Shown: positions 11,881 to 23,625, counted from the stretch's first letter. The stretch is DNA of 64,000 nt from Apiospora phragmitis (GCA_038363925.1 JAQQWL010000004.1:1116001-1180000); one strand, 5' to 3'. Numbers and translations: made by a program. The notes: generated from the letters alone by a model not told the origin.

Positions 11881-14277
11881 TCAATGAGAAATGTACTGGA
11901 ATACCGTGGACACCTCTGGCTCCTCCGCTTCTTGCCTCAATAACAAGTCTTGGATCTGCTTCAAAGCCGCGGGATTGAAATGATTCCAGCTGCTGGTGTC
12001 ACCGTACAGCATGGCAGGAGCCTTGATGTATTGTCTACCATCAGGTTTGCAGCGCTTGCACTTGAAAGTTTCGTGGGTGTCGCTCCTCGTGTCTCCGCGG
12101 TACTGGAACAGCTCTCGAAGACTATCCGCCGAGAAATGGCGCTCAACATCATCGGCCGAGTCAACGACCGTAGATGAAAGAGCCTGCTTGTGACTTTGAC
12201 GTTGGAATATCTTCTCCTCAATCGTTCCCGTGGCAATGAAACGGTAAACAAAGCAGTCCTTCTTCTGCCCATCACGCCACACACGGGCAAGTGCCTGCTG
12301 ATCGGCAGCCGGATTCCAATCTGGGTCGAAGAGAACCAGACGATTAGCTCCAATGAGATTAAGACCACAACCACCGGCCTTGCTAGAAAGCAAGAAGACG
12401 AACTCCGGACCATCAGGATCGTTGAACTTGTCGACGAGCTTTTGTCGCTTGTTGACGTTCATGGTGCCGTCAAGGCGAAGGCAACCGTATGCACGATTGC
12501 GGCACAAACGCTCAAATATGTCCAGTGTCTGGGTGTAGTTGCTGATAAGCACGATCTTGTCGTTGGTGTCTTGTCGAATACGTGCAAGCATTCGATCAAG
12601 CACTTGCATCTTCCCTGAGTACCAAGGCTTCACGTCACGGTCTCGTCCACGCCCCTCCTTTGGTACATAATCTTCCGGCCAATGCTTCTCGCAGCCTGGA
12701 AGATCATCGGAAAGATTGAGAAGATCAGGGTGATTACAGAGCTTCTTAAGAATACCGATAGCTTTGAGAGGTTGACTGCCTTTGCCACGCAAAAGAGCTT
12801 GGATATCAGGGCTAGTGATGAAGTACTTGTACAAGTCAAGTTGAAACGGCGCAAGGTTGCAGAAAACGACATGCTCGTACTTGACAGGTAAGTACTTGGA
12901 CAGAATATCGTTGGTGCGGCGAATGATGAACCGGTTGACAATGCTCAAAAGCTCGGCCGTTTGAGCATCTCCCTTCTTTCGGTCGGCTTCGGACGCATCG
13001 GCATCGCGACCCCGCAGGATGGGGAGTTCGAAGCGTTTGCGGAACTCCAGTCTTGTACCAAGCAAATCCGGGTTAGCGAAACTGATGAGGGCAAAGTATT
13101 CCGATAGATCATTCTGGATGGGAGTTCCAGAGAGGATGACTCGTCGCTTGACGTTGAGAGCGTTGAGGGCTGTAAAGGTTTGACTGTCGCCGTTCTTGAG
13201 ACGATGACCCTCGTCACATAGCATGAGACCGATTTCAGTGTTCTTAAGCTCCTCACAGTTCAGCCGGAGGGTTTCGTATGAGACGATAATAACCGGTCGC
13301 GTCACTGCGCGGCCGGATGAGATTGCCCATTGACGTAACTGGCGCGTCAGTTCTTCCTTTGAAGCCTTGCCATCGATAGCAAATGGTGTGACGGCATCTG
13401 CACCAAGCCACTTGACAAGCTCGTTGGCCCAGTTTCGGACCAGACTGGACGGGCAGGCGACGATAGCCTTCTGGATGGTGGTCTTTCCAGCGTCTGGTGA
13501 CTGCTTCAGTAGCGTCCACAGAAGCGTGATGCACTGCAGTGTCTTGCCCAGACCCATTTCATCGGCCATGATGCAGCCGTGAGCCTTCTCATCGATCATT
13601 CCAGTGACACATCTGTACATGAACTTGACACCTTCTATTTGATGTGGCCGCAATACCTTGGCCACCCTCGGGTCGATGACGACAGGCACTCGGGGATGCT
13701 CGCCTTCGACCTTCTTCTTGATCCCCAATATCTCAGCGAGACTCTTGTGGACAATGGGTTCGTCGATCTTGACTTCGGGCTCCGCCGGCTTCTCTTCAAT
13801 CTTGGGCTTCTCTTTCGGCTTATCGTCAACGGTTGGGTCGTACAACACAATGGCGAACTCTCCGACCGGATCATGCAGCGGCTTGGCAACAAACACAGCA
13901 CCCTGCCGTAGACCCAGTGTAGGGGGCGGACGGTTCGGGTTATAAGCAGAAGTGTCCTTGTTGACGAAAGGAACGGCGAAGGCTTTTCTAAAGACCTTGT
14001 CCTTGTCCTTAGGCTGGAAGACAGGGAAGCGATTCACATCACGATTGGCTAGGGCCAAGCGATCGGCATTGGTGTATGGCTTGTCGGCCGAGTCTGCATC
14101 TCCATCGGTGCCCTTGTAGTCAACTCTTCTCTTCTTGCGCGCGGGTCGGTCGGCGGTGGGAGTGCGGGTCGCTGAGCCGGGGCACTTGAAGGGCTTTGCC
14201 AGTCGATCAACGGAATCCGATGCCTTGTATCGCGGGCCTGGTGGTAATTTCACAGGCGTCTTCTTGGGAGTCTCCAT
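11881..14277 (-). CDS. RAD54: DNA repair and recombination ATPase Rad54
   Basis: Single exon, 798 residues. This is a SNF2-family, double-strand DNA translocase that works with Rad51 in homologous recombination in the nucleus. Motif I is DEMGLGKT (about residues 239-246). Motif II is DEGHRLKNG, motif III SGTPIQND, motif V SSKAGGCGLNLIGANR, and motif VI lies in QALARVWRDGQ. The N-terminus has a basic stretch (ARKKRR) that fits a nuclear signal. Near the C-terminus, FKCKRCKPDG resembles the zinc-binding tail of Rad54. The length matches fungal Rad54. The frame is intact over 2.4 kb, unlike several neighbours. It is a core gene that marks the right edge of the aminotransferase/FAS block. Confidence 0.97.
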   Translation of the reverse strand: METPKKTPVKLPPGPRYKASDSVDRLAKPFKCPGSATRTPTADRPARKKRRVDYKGTDGDADSADKPYTNADRLALANRDVNRFPVFQPKDKDKVFRKAFAVPFVNKDTSAYNPNRPPPTLGLRQGAVFVAKPLHDPVGEFAIVLYDPTVDDKPKEKPKIEEKPAEPEVKIDEPIVHKSLAEILGIKKKVEGEHPRVPVVIDPRVAKVLRPHQIEGVKFMYRCVTGMIDEKAHGCIMADEMGLGKTLQCITLLWTLLKQSPDAGKTTIQKAIVACPSSLVRNWANELVKWLGADAVTPFAIDGKASKEELTRQLRQWAISSGRAVTRPVIIVSYETLRLNCEELKNTEIGLMLCDEGHRLKNGDSQTFTALNALNVKRRVILSGTPIQNDLSEYFALISFANPDLLGTRLEFRKRFELPILRGRDADASEADRKKGDAQTAELLSIVNRFIIRRTNDILSKYLPVKYEHVVFCNLAPFQLDLYKYFITSPDIQALLRGKGSQPLKAIGILKKLCNHPDLLNLSDDLPGCEKHWPEDYVPKEGRGRDRDVKPWYSGKMQVLDRMLARIRQDTNDKIVLISNYTQTLDIFERLCRNRAYGCLRLDGTMNVNKRQKLVDKFNDPDGPEFVFLLSSKAGGCGLNLIGANRLVLFDPDWNPAADQQALARVWRDGQKKDCFVYRFIATGTIEEKIFQRQSHKQALSSTVVDSADDVERHFSADSLRELFQYRGDTRSDTHETFKCKRCKPDGRQYIKAPAMLYGDTSSWNHFNPAALKQIQDLLLRQEAEEPEVSTVFQYISH

Positions 14278-15193
14278 TCTGGGGCAGGCTCTTCAAAGGG
14301 CAGGTTGGATTGGTGTTGAGAAAAGATCAGTTGTACCAATTTTCCGGCGAACTGTGTCGGATTGCCACCGAGAGATGTTGGAACGGGAAAGTGGCGACAA
14401 GACGCGGTAGCTTAGGCTGTGTAGCGCGGCGGAAATAGATTGGACGAGGGTCGCTCTTCCCTAAAACTTGGGCATTGCTCACAAGACACAATTCAAAGGA
14501 CAATTAATTGAACAGAACGAAATACATTGCACAGTTGGAGAAATTTCCATCTTTCCAGATTAGCACTTGACGTGGTGCAGCCCAGCGATCAAGAATATAA
14601 TGCTTATATGAGCTTTGTTGACTTGGGAAGGCGCGACGCGACTTCCACAGCAGGTCAATTGCGCCGAGTCATGTGACTTAGTGGAGGCTAGTACCTACTA
14701 GAATTGTTCAATGTGTTTCCACCACTTCCCTTTGATCGTCTACAGCCTATTAGACACGATAGCGCCACCTGATGATTCATAAGCACTGTAATATCTTAGG
14801 GTGAGTTGGTAAGTACATATATATAATTAGATATAGGTGGGTCAGTGGGAAAAACTGATCTTCTTCTCGCAAGCTAGAAAGCAGTATCCAGCATAGAGCT
14901 CCCAGTACCAGTGTCCAATCCAGCAGCAGCTTAGAAAATGCGGCAATAGGGTACGCCAACGTAATCCCAAGCTCCCCGCACAGTACTGGCGTTCCTCCTG
15001 CCCCTCACTAACCTAGCGGATCGCGGGGCAAAACATGTGAAGAGTGCGGAGCGGCTATGTCCAGTCTCCTGCGTTCTTTTTTCCCCTGAGCGGCACATTT
15101 CAGTTAATAAATGGAATTTAACCCAGTGCTACATCAGCAACAATGATTGTTGACCTGGTCTAAATCATATCAGCCCCCTTTGGTGTCAAGATC
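14278..15193. promoter_or_regulatory. divergent spacer, RAD54 and mitochondrial carrier promoters
   Basis: RAD54 starts at 14277 leftward and the carrier at 15194 rightward, so both promoters lie here. I see no gene in it. The open frame 14777..14959 on the minus strand has no support. Confidence 0.5.
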
Positions 15194-16108
15194 ATGTCGG
15201 CAGACTTCTGGGCCGGCTACATCAGCGGCGCCATCGGCATCATCATCGGCAACCCGCTGGACGTGATCAAAGTCCGCCTACAGGCCAAGGAGTCCCTCAC
15301 CGCCGGGCAGACGGCCGCGGCCTCCTTTGCCCGGCAGTTCGAGAGCACATCCTCACTGATCACGGGCACCGCGGCGCCCATTCTTGGATATGGCGCCCTC
15401 AACGCGCTGCTCTTCGTCTCGTACAACCGGAGCGAGGCGGCCCTCAACAAGGGCCTCGCGCTGCCGCCGAACCTCTGGACCACCTGGCTCGCCGGCGCGA
15501 TCGGCGGGCTGGCGACTTGGGCCGTGAGCACGCCCACCGAGCTCATCAAGTGCCGCGCGCAGCTTGCGACGTCGCCCACGTCCAGCTGGGCCATCACGCG
15601 GCGCATCTTGCAGAACGAGGGGGTCCGCGGCCTCTACTTCGGCGGCGCGGTGACGGCGCTCCGGGACAGCATCGGCTACGGCTTCTACTTCTGGTCGTAC
15701 GAGCTGGGCACGCAGTGGATGGCCACGCCGAAAGAGGACAAGACTTCCCTCTCCCAAGAGGCCGCGAAGGTGCTGCTCTGCGGCGGCCTCGCTGGCGTGA
15801 TGACTTGGGCGAGCATCTTTCCGTTGGATGTCATCAAGACGCGGGTTCAGGCCCAGACACTGGATCCCGCCTCAAGACCCCTGCTTGACGACCCCACAAA
15901 GCCTCAGCGTCGCCTCGGAGCGATGGAAATCGCAAGAGAGGCTTACAGAGAGGCCGGGATGCGGGTGTTTTTCAGGGGCCTCACGATTTGCAGCGTGAGG
16001 GCGTTTTTCGTCAACGCAGTGCAGTGGGCAACCTATGAGTGGATTATGTATGAGCTGGGAGAGGAAAGCGTAGATCTGCAGAGCCTCCTGCGGTCGCATT
16101 GTAGATGA
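15194..16108 (+). CDS. mitochondrial carrier family protein
   Basis: Single exon, 304 residues, the normal length for the family. Three repeats each carry the signature PxD/ExxK/RxR: PLDVIKVRLQ near residue 21, PTELIKCRAQ near 114 and PLDVIKTRVQ near 212. Six membrane helices in the inner mitochondrial membrane are expected. The family exchanges metabolites such as carboxylates, amino acids or cofactors. The substrate cannot be read from the sequence with confidence; the overall style is closest to carnitine/ornithine-type carriers. The reading frame is intact. Confidence 0.92.
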   Translation: MSADFWAGYISGAIGIIIGNPLDVIKVRLQAKESLTAGQTAAASFARQFESTSSLITGTAAPILGYGALNALLFVSYNRSEAALNKGLALPPNLWTTWLAGAIGGLATWAVSTPTELIKCRAQLATSPTSSWAITRRILQNEGVRGLYFGGAVTALRDSIGYGFYFWSYELGTQWMATPKEDKTSLSQEAAKVLLCGGLAGVMTWASIFPLDVIKTRVQAQTLDPASRPLLDDPTKPQRRLGAMEIAREAYREAGMRVFFRGLTICSVRAFFVNAVQWATYEWIMYELGEESVDLQSLLRSHCR

Positions 16109-16517
16109 GACGGGCAATCTTAGACTTGACTTATCATTGTATGCTCCCTGTTCGGGGGTGACTGAATGCCACCGTATTTCCAGTTCCATCTCCTGGTGGG
16201 ATCCGATGTCCTGCCATTGGAGCTCTCATTCCATCAAGCTTAAACCTGCGACTGCGCGTTGAAGATCGACCATTGGCAAGCTATCCGACGAGCCATGACG
16301 CTGCTGCTACAGTCAGATAGTCGAGCTAACCGATCCACCGGACCGGCCGAGGAACTCCACGTCATCCACAACCTGGCGCCCTCCGGTCTGATCCTCCTCA
16401 TTGCAAAGCTTACCCATCTACGTCTCAACTGCTTGTGAAAATTTGGTTCCCTTGCTATATAGATGCCCACACGAGTAGATTTGTCACCAGAAAAGCCTTT
16501 ACATCCGTTCAAGAAAG
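16109..16517. other. intergenic, upstream of tRNA-Ser
   Basis: No protein gene is visible. The segment separates the carrier gene from the tRNA. Confidence 0.5.
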
Positions 16518-16619
16518 GGTGCGATGGCAGAGTGGTCTAATGCGATAGACTAGAATTGAATGATGGATTCTAGGTATCTATTTCCTTCGGGAGCGCAGGT
16601 TCAAATCCTGCTCGCGTCG
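16518..16619 (+). tRNA. tRNA-Ser (anticodon AGA) with 20-base intron
   Basis: The cloverleaf can be drawn. The acceptor stem GGTGCGA pairs with TCGCGTC, with two neighbouring G-U pairs. The D-arm is GCA...TGC, the anticodon stem ATAGA/TCTAT with loop CTAGAA, and the variable arm is long as in serine tRNAs. The T-arm is GCAGG TTCAAAT CCTGC, and G is the discriminator. The anticodon AGA reads UCU. The 20-base intron begins one base after the anticodon, the standard eukaryotic place. A run of four T follows at 16631-16634, which fits a Pol III terminator. A second copy lies inverted at 26802-26909. Confidence 0.9.
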
Positions 16620-17021
16620 TCTTAATTTACTTTTCTCCTTATGGGTGTCCGTACTTTTTATTTATATGCTATCTCTATCATAACAGGCGTGCACATCGTA
16701 TCATCGTCATCTTCGTAATAATAAGAGCGCACCGTGAATCTCGTGGCTGTTTCCCATTTCTCGTTCTCCTTGATCATGTATGCCGTTAATTCATCCATAG
16801 AGTGATATCCAAGTAATAACACCTAGCACGCAGTGCACCATCCCGGTGTCGTATTAGTTAGCTACTCTTTCAATTCAGGTGCGGCGAGACCTCATCTCTC
16901 CGAGTCTGCGAGCAACTCCTCGTGCCGCTGGCATGTGATATGTTACTTTTAAGCAAACCGTGCGTCATCAGCTGGTGGCCCTCGTCGTGATCCACTACCG
17001 TCTCCTGCTGCGAGAAGCCCG
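16620..17021. other. spacer after tRNA, may contain the true end of the membrane protein
   Basis: There is a Pol III stop at 16631-16634. From 16870 to about 17040 the minus strand continues an open frame that looks like the tail of the neighbouring rhodopsin-type protein, but in another frame. Confidence 0.4.
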
Positions 17022-18353
17022 TCAACGGTACGTCGTCCCCCGGTCGTGGCGCCGGATGAAGGTCCGCAAGCCCGTCATGGTCGCGCCGGGGACTTCCGGG
17101 ATGCCGCCGTTCTTCGTAGCCTCCAAATCGGCGGCGTCGGCGCGTCGTTTCCTCCTCCCGAGGCTGCTGAAGACATAATACGCCGGACGCGCATGCGGCC
17201 ACGGGCCTCCCGGTGGTGCGGCTACCGGGCGACCGCGCTCGTCGGAAGATCCCGTCTTCGAGCTGAGCAGGGTGCGGAAGACGGTGAGGGAGCCCATGAG
17301 TACCGCGACGGATGCTTCCATGAACTGCCAGAAGAACTCCCACGGCACATCGACCCCGGCCGCCCCGTTGATCTTGCTCGCCCGGGTAATGGCCAGGGCG
17401 ACCATGAAAAGATTGAGGCACAAGAACACCCCGAAACTGACCTTCTGTTTGGTGCGTATCTTGGCGCGATGAAGAACGATTATAGCGATGCTCGCAACTG
17501 GTATTGGGGAAAACGTATCAGTAACCGGTTTAGTAAAGATCAGGGGAGGTTCGACTTTACTACAACTTACTAAGAATATCCGTGAGTGCATCCAGTCCTG
17601 TAACCAGCCCAGTCATTGATACGTAGAGTAGGTTTCTAGAGGGATCAAAACACGCATCTACATATCCGTTACTATATGATAAGTCAGACTATGGAGCACC
17701 AAATTACTTGCATGAATCCGCCCCGAAATAGGGGCAAAGAATAAACGGTTCTGCAACCAGAAACATCCAGGAGACCACAGTTAAGCCAACTACGGACCAG
17801 TAATAGTACTGTATGCTGACAACGCGATGGACAAGTTCTCTGAAAAAGGCCAGAAAGGAGAACTTGACGAAGAAGGTCGTGGTCCAGGCGAGAATGAGGA
17901 ATGTGGAGTAGTCCTTCATTCCGTTTTGTATGAGATCGTTGAGTTCGGCCAGATTGAGCTCCAAAACTATAGTCTTGTCTTTCTGGACAGCCGTGGCGAG
18001 GTACAGCTGGTCGCATAGGCGATAGAGGAGAGCCGTGGAGACAACAAGACACGCTGCAGCGAAGAAGAGGAAGTAGTCGTCGGGGGAGAGCTTCCGGCGC
18101 GTCCTGAATCGGATCCAGACTCGAGCAAATACCGAGAGTACCGAAAGCCCGAAAGAGGCTCCCACTACGGCCTGGGGCCGGACTGCATATTAGTTATGAC
18201 ATCTACCAAGACACCAAGAGTAATTCCAGAAATCTTTCTCTTTTCTCGGGTAAAGTGTAACATTGAGTGGGAAATCATGTGTGGTCGTACTCTGAACGCT
18301 GTCTTCTTGATGCTTGTCCAGTCATTGAGAGCCTGGTCAAGTGCTTGGCTCAT
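17022..18353 (-). CDS. rhodopsin-type fungal integral membrane protein (PTH11-related)
   Basis: Likely exons are 18353-18291, 18171-17708 and 17559-17022, with introns of 119 and 148 bases. Several hydrophobic helices are visible, and the sequence RTRRKLSPDDYFLFFA after helix 1 is typical of the fungal 'rhodopsin domain' integral membrane family that includes PTH11-like receptors. The C-terminal part has the expected PG..MTGLRTFIRR segment. The called frame stops at 17022. A different frame continues to 16870 and reads a typical acidic tail (VVDHDEGHQ), so the C-terminus may be cut short by a one-base shift in a G-run near 17040. The function of the family is mostly unknown; some members sense host surfaces. 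Confidence 0.7.
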
Positions 18354-20395
18354 GATGCCCTGCTGTGATATTCGCCGCTTCGCAAAGGCCGATTGCTTGT
18401 AAGTTTACTGCAATAGGGGGTTTTTAACGGGCAACAATCTTCAAAGGAGTTATCGGCTGGAGCTCTAGCCAGAATTAACCTGAGCCATGGAGAGAGTGGG
18501 TAATATAAGGGGCCTGTACAACATGTCAGCCGAATTCCGAAGGGAGTGGAAACGAAGTCTGGCCAGCTGACACAGATACCGGTAGGGTGTTCAATATACT
18601 GATGTGCATATGCATGGGGCTTTGCCAATGCTTGCAACAAATTGCATAATCGGCTTGGGCTTACCTACACCCTTCCACGACGATCCGGTGATCTAACCAT
18701 GCCACCCCATTAGCCGAATATGCGGCCCAGCCCCCAACTCGTTATCACATGTCAGCAGAGGGGAAGCGATTGCAGTTTACCTGCATAAGACGAGAAAACA
18801 CCGACCGAGACATGAATAGGGTTATCACTTTTTACGGTTCCTAGGTATAGTCGTCCAGCCCCTATTGGTCACTAGAGTCTTATCTCCCTCCATCAAAACC
18901 ATCAGAGTGAAGTGAGAAGGTCCAACGATGATGCTCAGCATTGAGATATACCAAGATATATTAATGACTTGTCCGGATTATGCAGTACTACGCTTCAATC
19001 GTCATTTATTGATTACTGCATAAAGGGTGCATAATGTGGTGTCCGAAAACGGAATGGAGAGGGGTTGTTTGGGTACCCAGGGCAATCCAATGCCGAAAGG
19101 AGCCGACTGTACTGTGTCGCGGTGCCAACCTGAGCCTGTGTACGCTGTATGGCAAGGCTGCATGGGCGGGATGACCGAAACATGTGTCAGTGAAGCCTTA
19201 CGATACACAGAGGTCGCGGTGGGACACTCCCGGCAAGGTTAAGAGCATTCCCCCATCTAAGCTTACCATGATCCCAACTTTCAAGAACAACACATTCACT
19301 TCACCATGAAATGAAGCCTCCTCACTATGATATCCTTGATCGCTTCGGTTTATTGTCCCCATAGTGCTCATTTTGGTTTTGGAAAAAATGGGTGGCTCAG
19401 CCAAGGCGAGGTAGCAGCATCCCTTGTGTACCCTCAAGATCGGTTTGCTATGACGTTTGTTTGTTAGTTTGTTACCAACCTCATCCCGAGTTTGCGATGG
19501 GTCTCCCCTCGCTTCTCCTTGATTTATCTTGGGATGCCGACTGCCAAACCGCTGCGATTTCACGCAACACATACCGACTCTGCCGGGCTGGTGATTTACC
19601 TCGGTGTACTTATCTACTCTGTTATACAGGGCTTAAGAGTCTGTCGGATGTCCTAGCACTTCTGCAAGAGTGGCGGTGGTAAGTAGATCGGTCATCTGGA
19701 TCTCTCAAGGGACAGGAAGCGCCTCCTTACGCGCTCCCTTCTCCTCCTTTCTGTAATTCCTGTTGTGGGCCCCTAGCTCAGTCAGTGTCAGCGTCGGCAT
19801 CCTTACAGTCTGGTTTGAAGCCCTTGGTAGGGCAACTGAAAGAAAGCTCACAGTATGGTGGCTCAGATGTTGTCTTGTTGTCCTGATATGTGGTCCTTGC
19901 CTGGTCAAATGACGATCATCTGCTGGCCAGTATTTGCAGCTCAGACCCGTTCCCAAGCCGTCCATTCAGCACTCCTTCTTCAATTCGCTTGCAGGGGGCG
20001 ACACTTTGTTTGCTGTAAATGGCCCGATGCCCAAGAGACCACGGGCACTTTTTAACTCGGGGTTTCAGTGCTGCTTATATTTGCAATAAACAGACCACAT
20101 CGTGGTTGAGGCTGAGCAGACTCGAATTCATTGGGTATAGTATCTTCTTTTGAGCTCATATTTCTGAGGGTAAAATTGCTGGTTGTGCGCCCTGGTTTCT
20201 GTCGTCATGACTATCACCTGGTGAATAGCAACTACCCGGTTCCATCCCTGCCACTGCCCCCTGGAATAGATCCAAATATGATTCCCAAGTGACAGTCGCC
20301 GTCGGAGCTGCTTCCGCTTTGGAGAGGGAATGGACTGAGAGTTCTTCCCATACTATCAAGCATTTATCGGTCCAACCTTTGTGATCCTGTATCCG
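18354..20395. other. 2-kb stretch without recognisable gene
   Basis: Open frames are short (up to 124 codons) and have no family motifs. No repeats or RNA genes were recognised. It is unusually empty compared with neighbouring regions. Confidence 0.45.
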
Positions 20396-21198
20396 CTACT
20401 CAAACGGCACCATGTGGACATCCTCGAACCCAAAGTCCTTCACCTTCTGGTCTAGCTCGTTTATGAACGCGAAGTCCGAGCCTCGCGCATTCGTCACGGC
20501 CAGAATAATCTGCGAAATGGCATTGCAAGCAACATTCGGGGTGTCGGCAGATGATACCTCGATCAGAACCTTGTCGTCCCTACTTTCTTCCCATTGAAGG
20601 TAAACGCCGGGCTTGAGTAAGGCCAGGACGCCAGAGAACAAAGGTGCCACGCCCGTATCGATCAAAATGCTTCCGAAGGCGCGACTGTGGACAATGTCGT
20701 AGAGGCCGGTGGTCTCCTCCGGACGCGGCCTAAGAATGCCGAGCTGCTTCAGGCTGATAGCTGACGGAAGAAAGGCCGGAGCAGGGAAGCTGGCGGCGTT
20801 GATGTTGTACCCGTCCAGCTGGGCCGACACCCGGCCTTGGCGAGCTCGTTGTGCAGGTCACAGAGCCAGACGCCATTGCCGCAACCGATATCGGCCACTC
20901 CGTGGGAGCTGGTAGACGCGAAGTCCTGCACGTGTCTCTCCTGGAGGTACCTAAGCGTCCTTTGGAAAAGGTAGTGCTGCAGATATAGGCGCACGGATGA
21001 CCGGAAATTTCTGACTGGCGCGGTCCAGTATGCAGATGGAACATACTTGATGAAACTGTCGTATTCAAACTGGCCGAAATGGTACCCATGGATCAGCCAT
21101 CCAACAACCAACCATATCGGGACGTTAGGCAAATGCTTGAAGCCATTGTCACGCAAGGCAACAAGAATAAATGGGTGAAAATGAACGCCATGTTGCAT
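20396..21198 (-). CDS. SAM-dependent methyltransferase, one frame shift
   Basis: A class I methyltransferase of the fungal secondary-metabolism type. RLYLQHYLFQ near 20970 is the usual start of the domain. It is followed by the SAM-binding motif VADIGCGNGVWLCDL near 20880, then SAQLDGYNI (motif II) and GVLALLKPGVYLQWEE near 20610. The frame changes by one base near 20830-20836, between motif I and motif II. The start is uncertain: the first ATG in frame is 21198, but the region before about 21000 does not look like the family and could come from another exon or be non-coding. The product is likely a small-molecule methyltransferase. It lies upstream-to-downstream in line with the SDR and P450 genes on the same strand. 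Confidence 0.7.
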
Positions 21199-21956
21199 CT
21201 CGACCGGCCAGACTGCAATGCCATCGAAGCGCTCCGGGTTAATAGAGACGCGGAGAAAGGATTGGGCATCATGCCCGAGCGCATTAACACTTTTATCCGC
21301 GAAGCCAACCTAGACTTCTTGTTAGTCGATACCAATTATCAAATCATCCCTTTCTATTAGCGTAGCTGGTATAGATCAGCCTACGTAATTGGTGACAAAG
21401 AACGAAAGACAACACTGGAAGAGGACTCCTTCCTATACGCAGGTGAACGAGGAGCAGACGAAGATGAGTACGAGACACAGCGCAAGGACAAGATCGAAAA
21501 AATGAACGGAAGTACTCAACACTGGAGGGCTGCGGTATCTTCAACGGTGTAGCGAAGGGCGGGAATTTCTAGTAAGTAATTATAACCTTAACCCTAACGC
21601 TCTTATTGCTTCACTCGCCTTATGTGCCATGTCGATAACCGCTTTACAGTGGTAATATCTTAGTGATGCCAATCCGTCCGCTACTATAACGCCAAGACCA
21701 ATTCCCCATCTATTGATCTTCTTTATTACGCTGCCGCATTATACTAGGTTCCGACCTTATTCCACTGGATTTTCCCGGCCTGGCGTCCTGGTCGGACACA
21801 ATGACCTGTCACTGACAATTGGAACCGAGAATATCCACGTAAATGGAAACTGGCACGAAACTCGGATGTCGAACCAAGTACGCAAGGCTTTGCAAGGCGA
21901 TGAGATCAGACGTATGAGAGACACAGTACTCAATTGCCCGGGCTGTCATCTATATG
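21199..21956. other. ambiguous stretch, open frames on both strands
   Basis: Plus-strand frames at 21079-21360, 21361-21552 (charged, rich in E, D and K) and 21713-21988 look protein-like but have no start, splice or family evidence that I can defend. They may be remnants. Confidence 0.3.
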
Positions 21957-22272
21957 GTACTGCCGAATCTTCGCCACTTCCCGAATAATTGTTTCCGGGG
22001 TATGGAACGGTTTGTCCCAGAGGAACCATTGGCAGTCGTGTGCTCTCATTTTGTTAACGATCTCGAGCAGCACTTGACCGAAAGTAAGGATGTACACGGC
22101 CATCACGTCGATATAGAGGGGGGGATCGTCCGGTCTCCATTCCTTTATCCGTCTCCACGGGCGAGATCGCGATATCTGTATCCGGGGGTCATGTACTTGA
22201 ACTTTATACTCCAGCGCTGCGAGTACTTCCTGGTCCCATCGCAGATGACTTCCAAGGGCCCGGGCGATTGAT
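21957..22272 (-). pseudogene. unrecognised gene fragment
   Basis: A minus-strand frame of about 105 codons is open from near 22272 to a stop at about 21957, with protein-like composition: LRWDQEVLAALEYKVQVHD, then EWRPDDPPLYIDVMAVYILT, then CQWFLWDKPFHTPETIIREV. It has few in-frame start codons, and two stop codons lie just upstream, so it is either an internal exon or a fragment. I do not recognise the family. The spacing of hydrophobic residues suggests a folded alpha/beta protein. It lies between the methyltransferase and the SDR gene. Confidence 0.35.
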
Positions 22273-22419
22273 TATTACGTTTGAACGTTGTAATGCTGGA
22301 AGATGGCGGCCTTGTGCTGAATACGAGATGCGTGTGAATCCCTAAGGCTGGCTTTTATGAAGTTTCAGCTGCGCGTGAGGGGCAGGAACTCTCGCATTGG
22401 TGCATTGGGGTGTTCTCCC

Positions 22420-23625
22420 TTACATAGGTAGTCGGGACAAAGACCAAGAATTTATTAGTGAACGGCCAGCTGGCCAAGGTTGTAGGGGCGCCCCAGATGT
22501 GCATCCCGACTGCGACTGGTGCCACCCCTTACTTAGGTTAAGTGCTCCCACTGAAGACTGTTCCTCCTTTTTGCGGTCTCGTCGCACCCTTTCCCTCTGC
22601 CGACGCATAATCCCCATCCACACCCTGTCCTCCACCCCCCTCGGCAACATCGCAAACAGCCCCGCAGCCAGTTGCTGCAACGCATGAGCCCAGTATCCCA
22701 CCACGATCCCGTTATCATATCTCGCCCTCGCCAACGCGGCGCCCGCCATGGTCTCGGCGCTCGGCAAGAAGAGCGACGGGGGTTCCCGGCAGAATGTTGT
22801 ATCCGTGACTCGACCCACCCAGATGCCCAATATCTCGACGTCGCTCCTACCGCTGCCACCCCCCTCCTCCTCTTCCATCCGCATCTCCAGTCGCAACGCG
22901 CGGGTGGCGGCCATGAGAAAGGCCTTGCTGACGCTGTACGAGGCGATCAGGGGGAACCCCTGGTCGGCCGTGGTGCTCAGGGTCATTACCAGAGACGGTC
23001 CGCTGCGCATCAGGGTCGGGAGGAGCGCGCGTGTCAGGTGTAGGGGGGAAGAGGGCGTCCAGGCTAATGTTTGCGGTCATGCCGGCCTCAAGCGACGCAC
23101 TCACGGGCACAAACTTGGGCTCAACCGGGCCGCCACCAGCATTGTTGATCAGGACGGTGAGGTTCATGCTACCCAGCTTCTGTTGGATGGCTGCGAAATC
23201 TAGCGGCGGTGGATTCGACTTATTGTTGTAACCGTTGTTCTCTTTTTCGGAGCCAGTGAGGCAAGTTGCGCAGGGATCTAGCCCGCGTCGGCCATGATGA
23301 TCATAAACGCACGCCGGGAGAGTTCCAGTTGAAGCTGCGCGATTACTCCGGACAGCTTGGCGTGATTACGACCATGAAGAACAACATTGAATCCGTCAGC
23401 AGCCAACTGGCGGGCAAATGCGCGGCCAATTCCGTCAGATGCTCCGGTAACCAAAGCCCAGGGTGCGTCACCATTGACTGATGAATGTGCATAGCGAATC
23501 AACCGCGACGGTCGCAAGTAGACAAGGACCAAGCTAATAAATTTAGTAAGCAATATCAAGATAGTGGCGAGACCAACAACAGTCAATAAGCTGAAGGCGG
23601 TAGACGTGTCGGCCATTTGCAGCAT
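22420..23625 (-). CDS. short-chain dehydrogenase/reductase, two frame shifts
   Basis: About 400 residues, reading leftward from 23625. An N-terminal membrane anchor (LLTVVGLATILILLTKFISL) is followed by the NADP-binding motif TGASDGIGRAFA, the NNAGG motif and the catalytic YxxxK (YSVSK). This architecture is that of 17-beta-hydroxysteroid dehydrogenase/3-ketoacyl reductase-like proteins of the ER membrane. The frame shifts by one base near 23281-23285 and again, in the opposite sense, in a six-base G-run at 23043-23048; otherwise no stops interrupt. The last 50 residues are not family-like. It is next to a P450 on the same strand, so a shared oxidation pathway is plausible. Confidence 0.75.

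Noticed and set aside
21079..21360. Plus-strand open frame overlapping the methyltransferase start
   Set aside because: Protein-like, but it is antisense to sequence near the methyltransferase and has no family signature; noted as ambiguous only.
21582..21599. Telomere-like string (AACCTTAACCCTAAC)
   Set aside because: Only about two imperfect units; too short to be an interstitial telomere.
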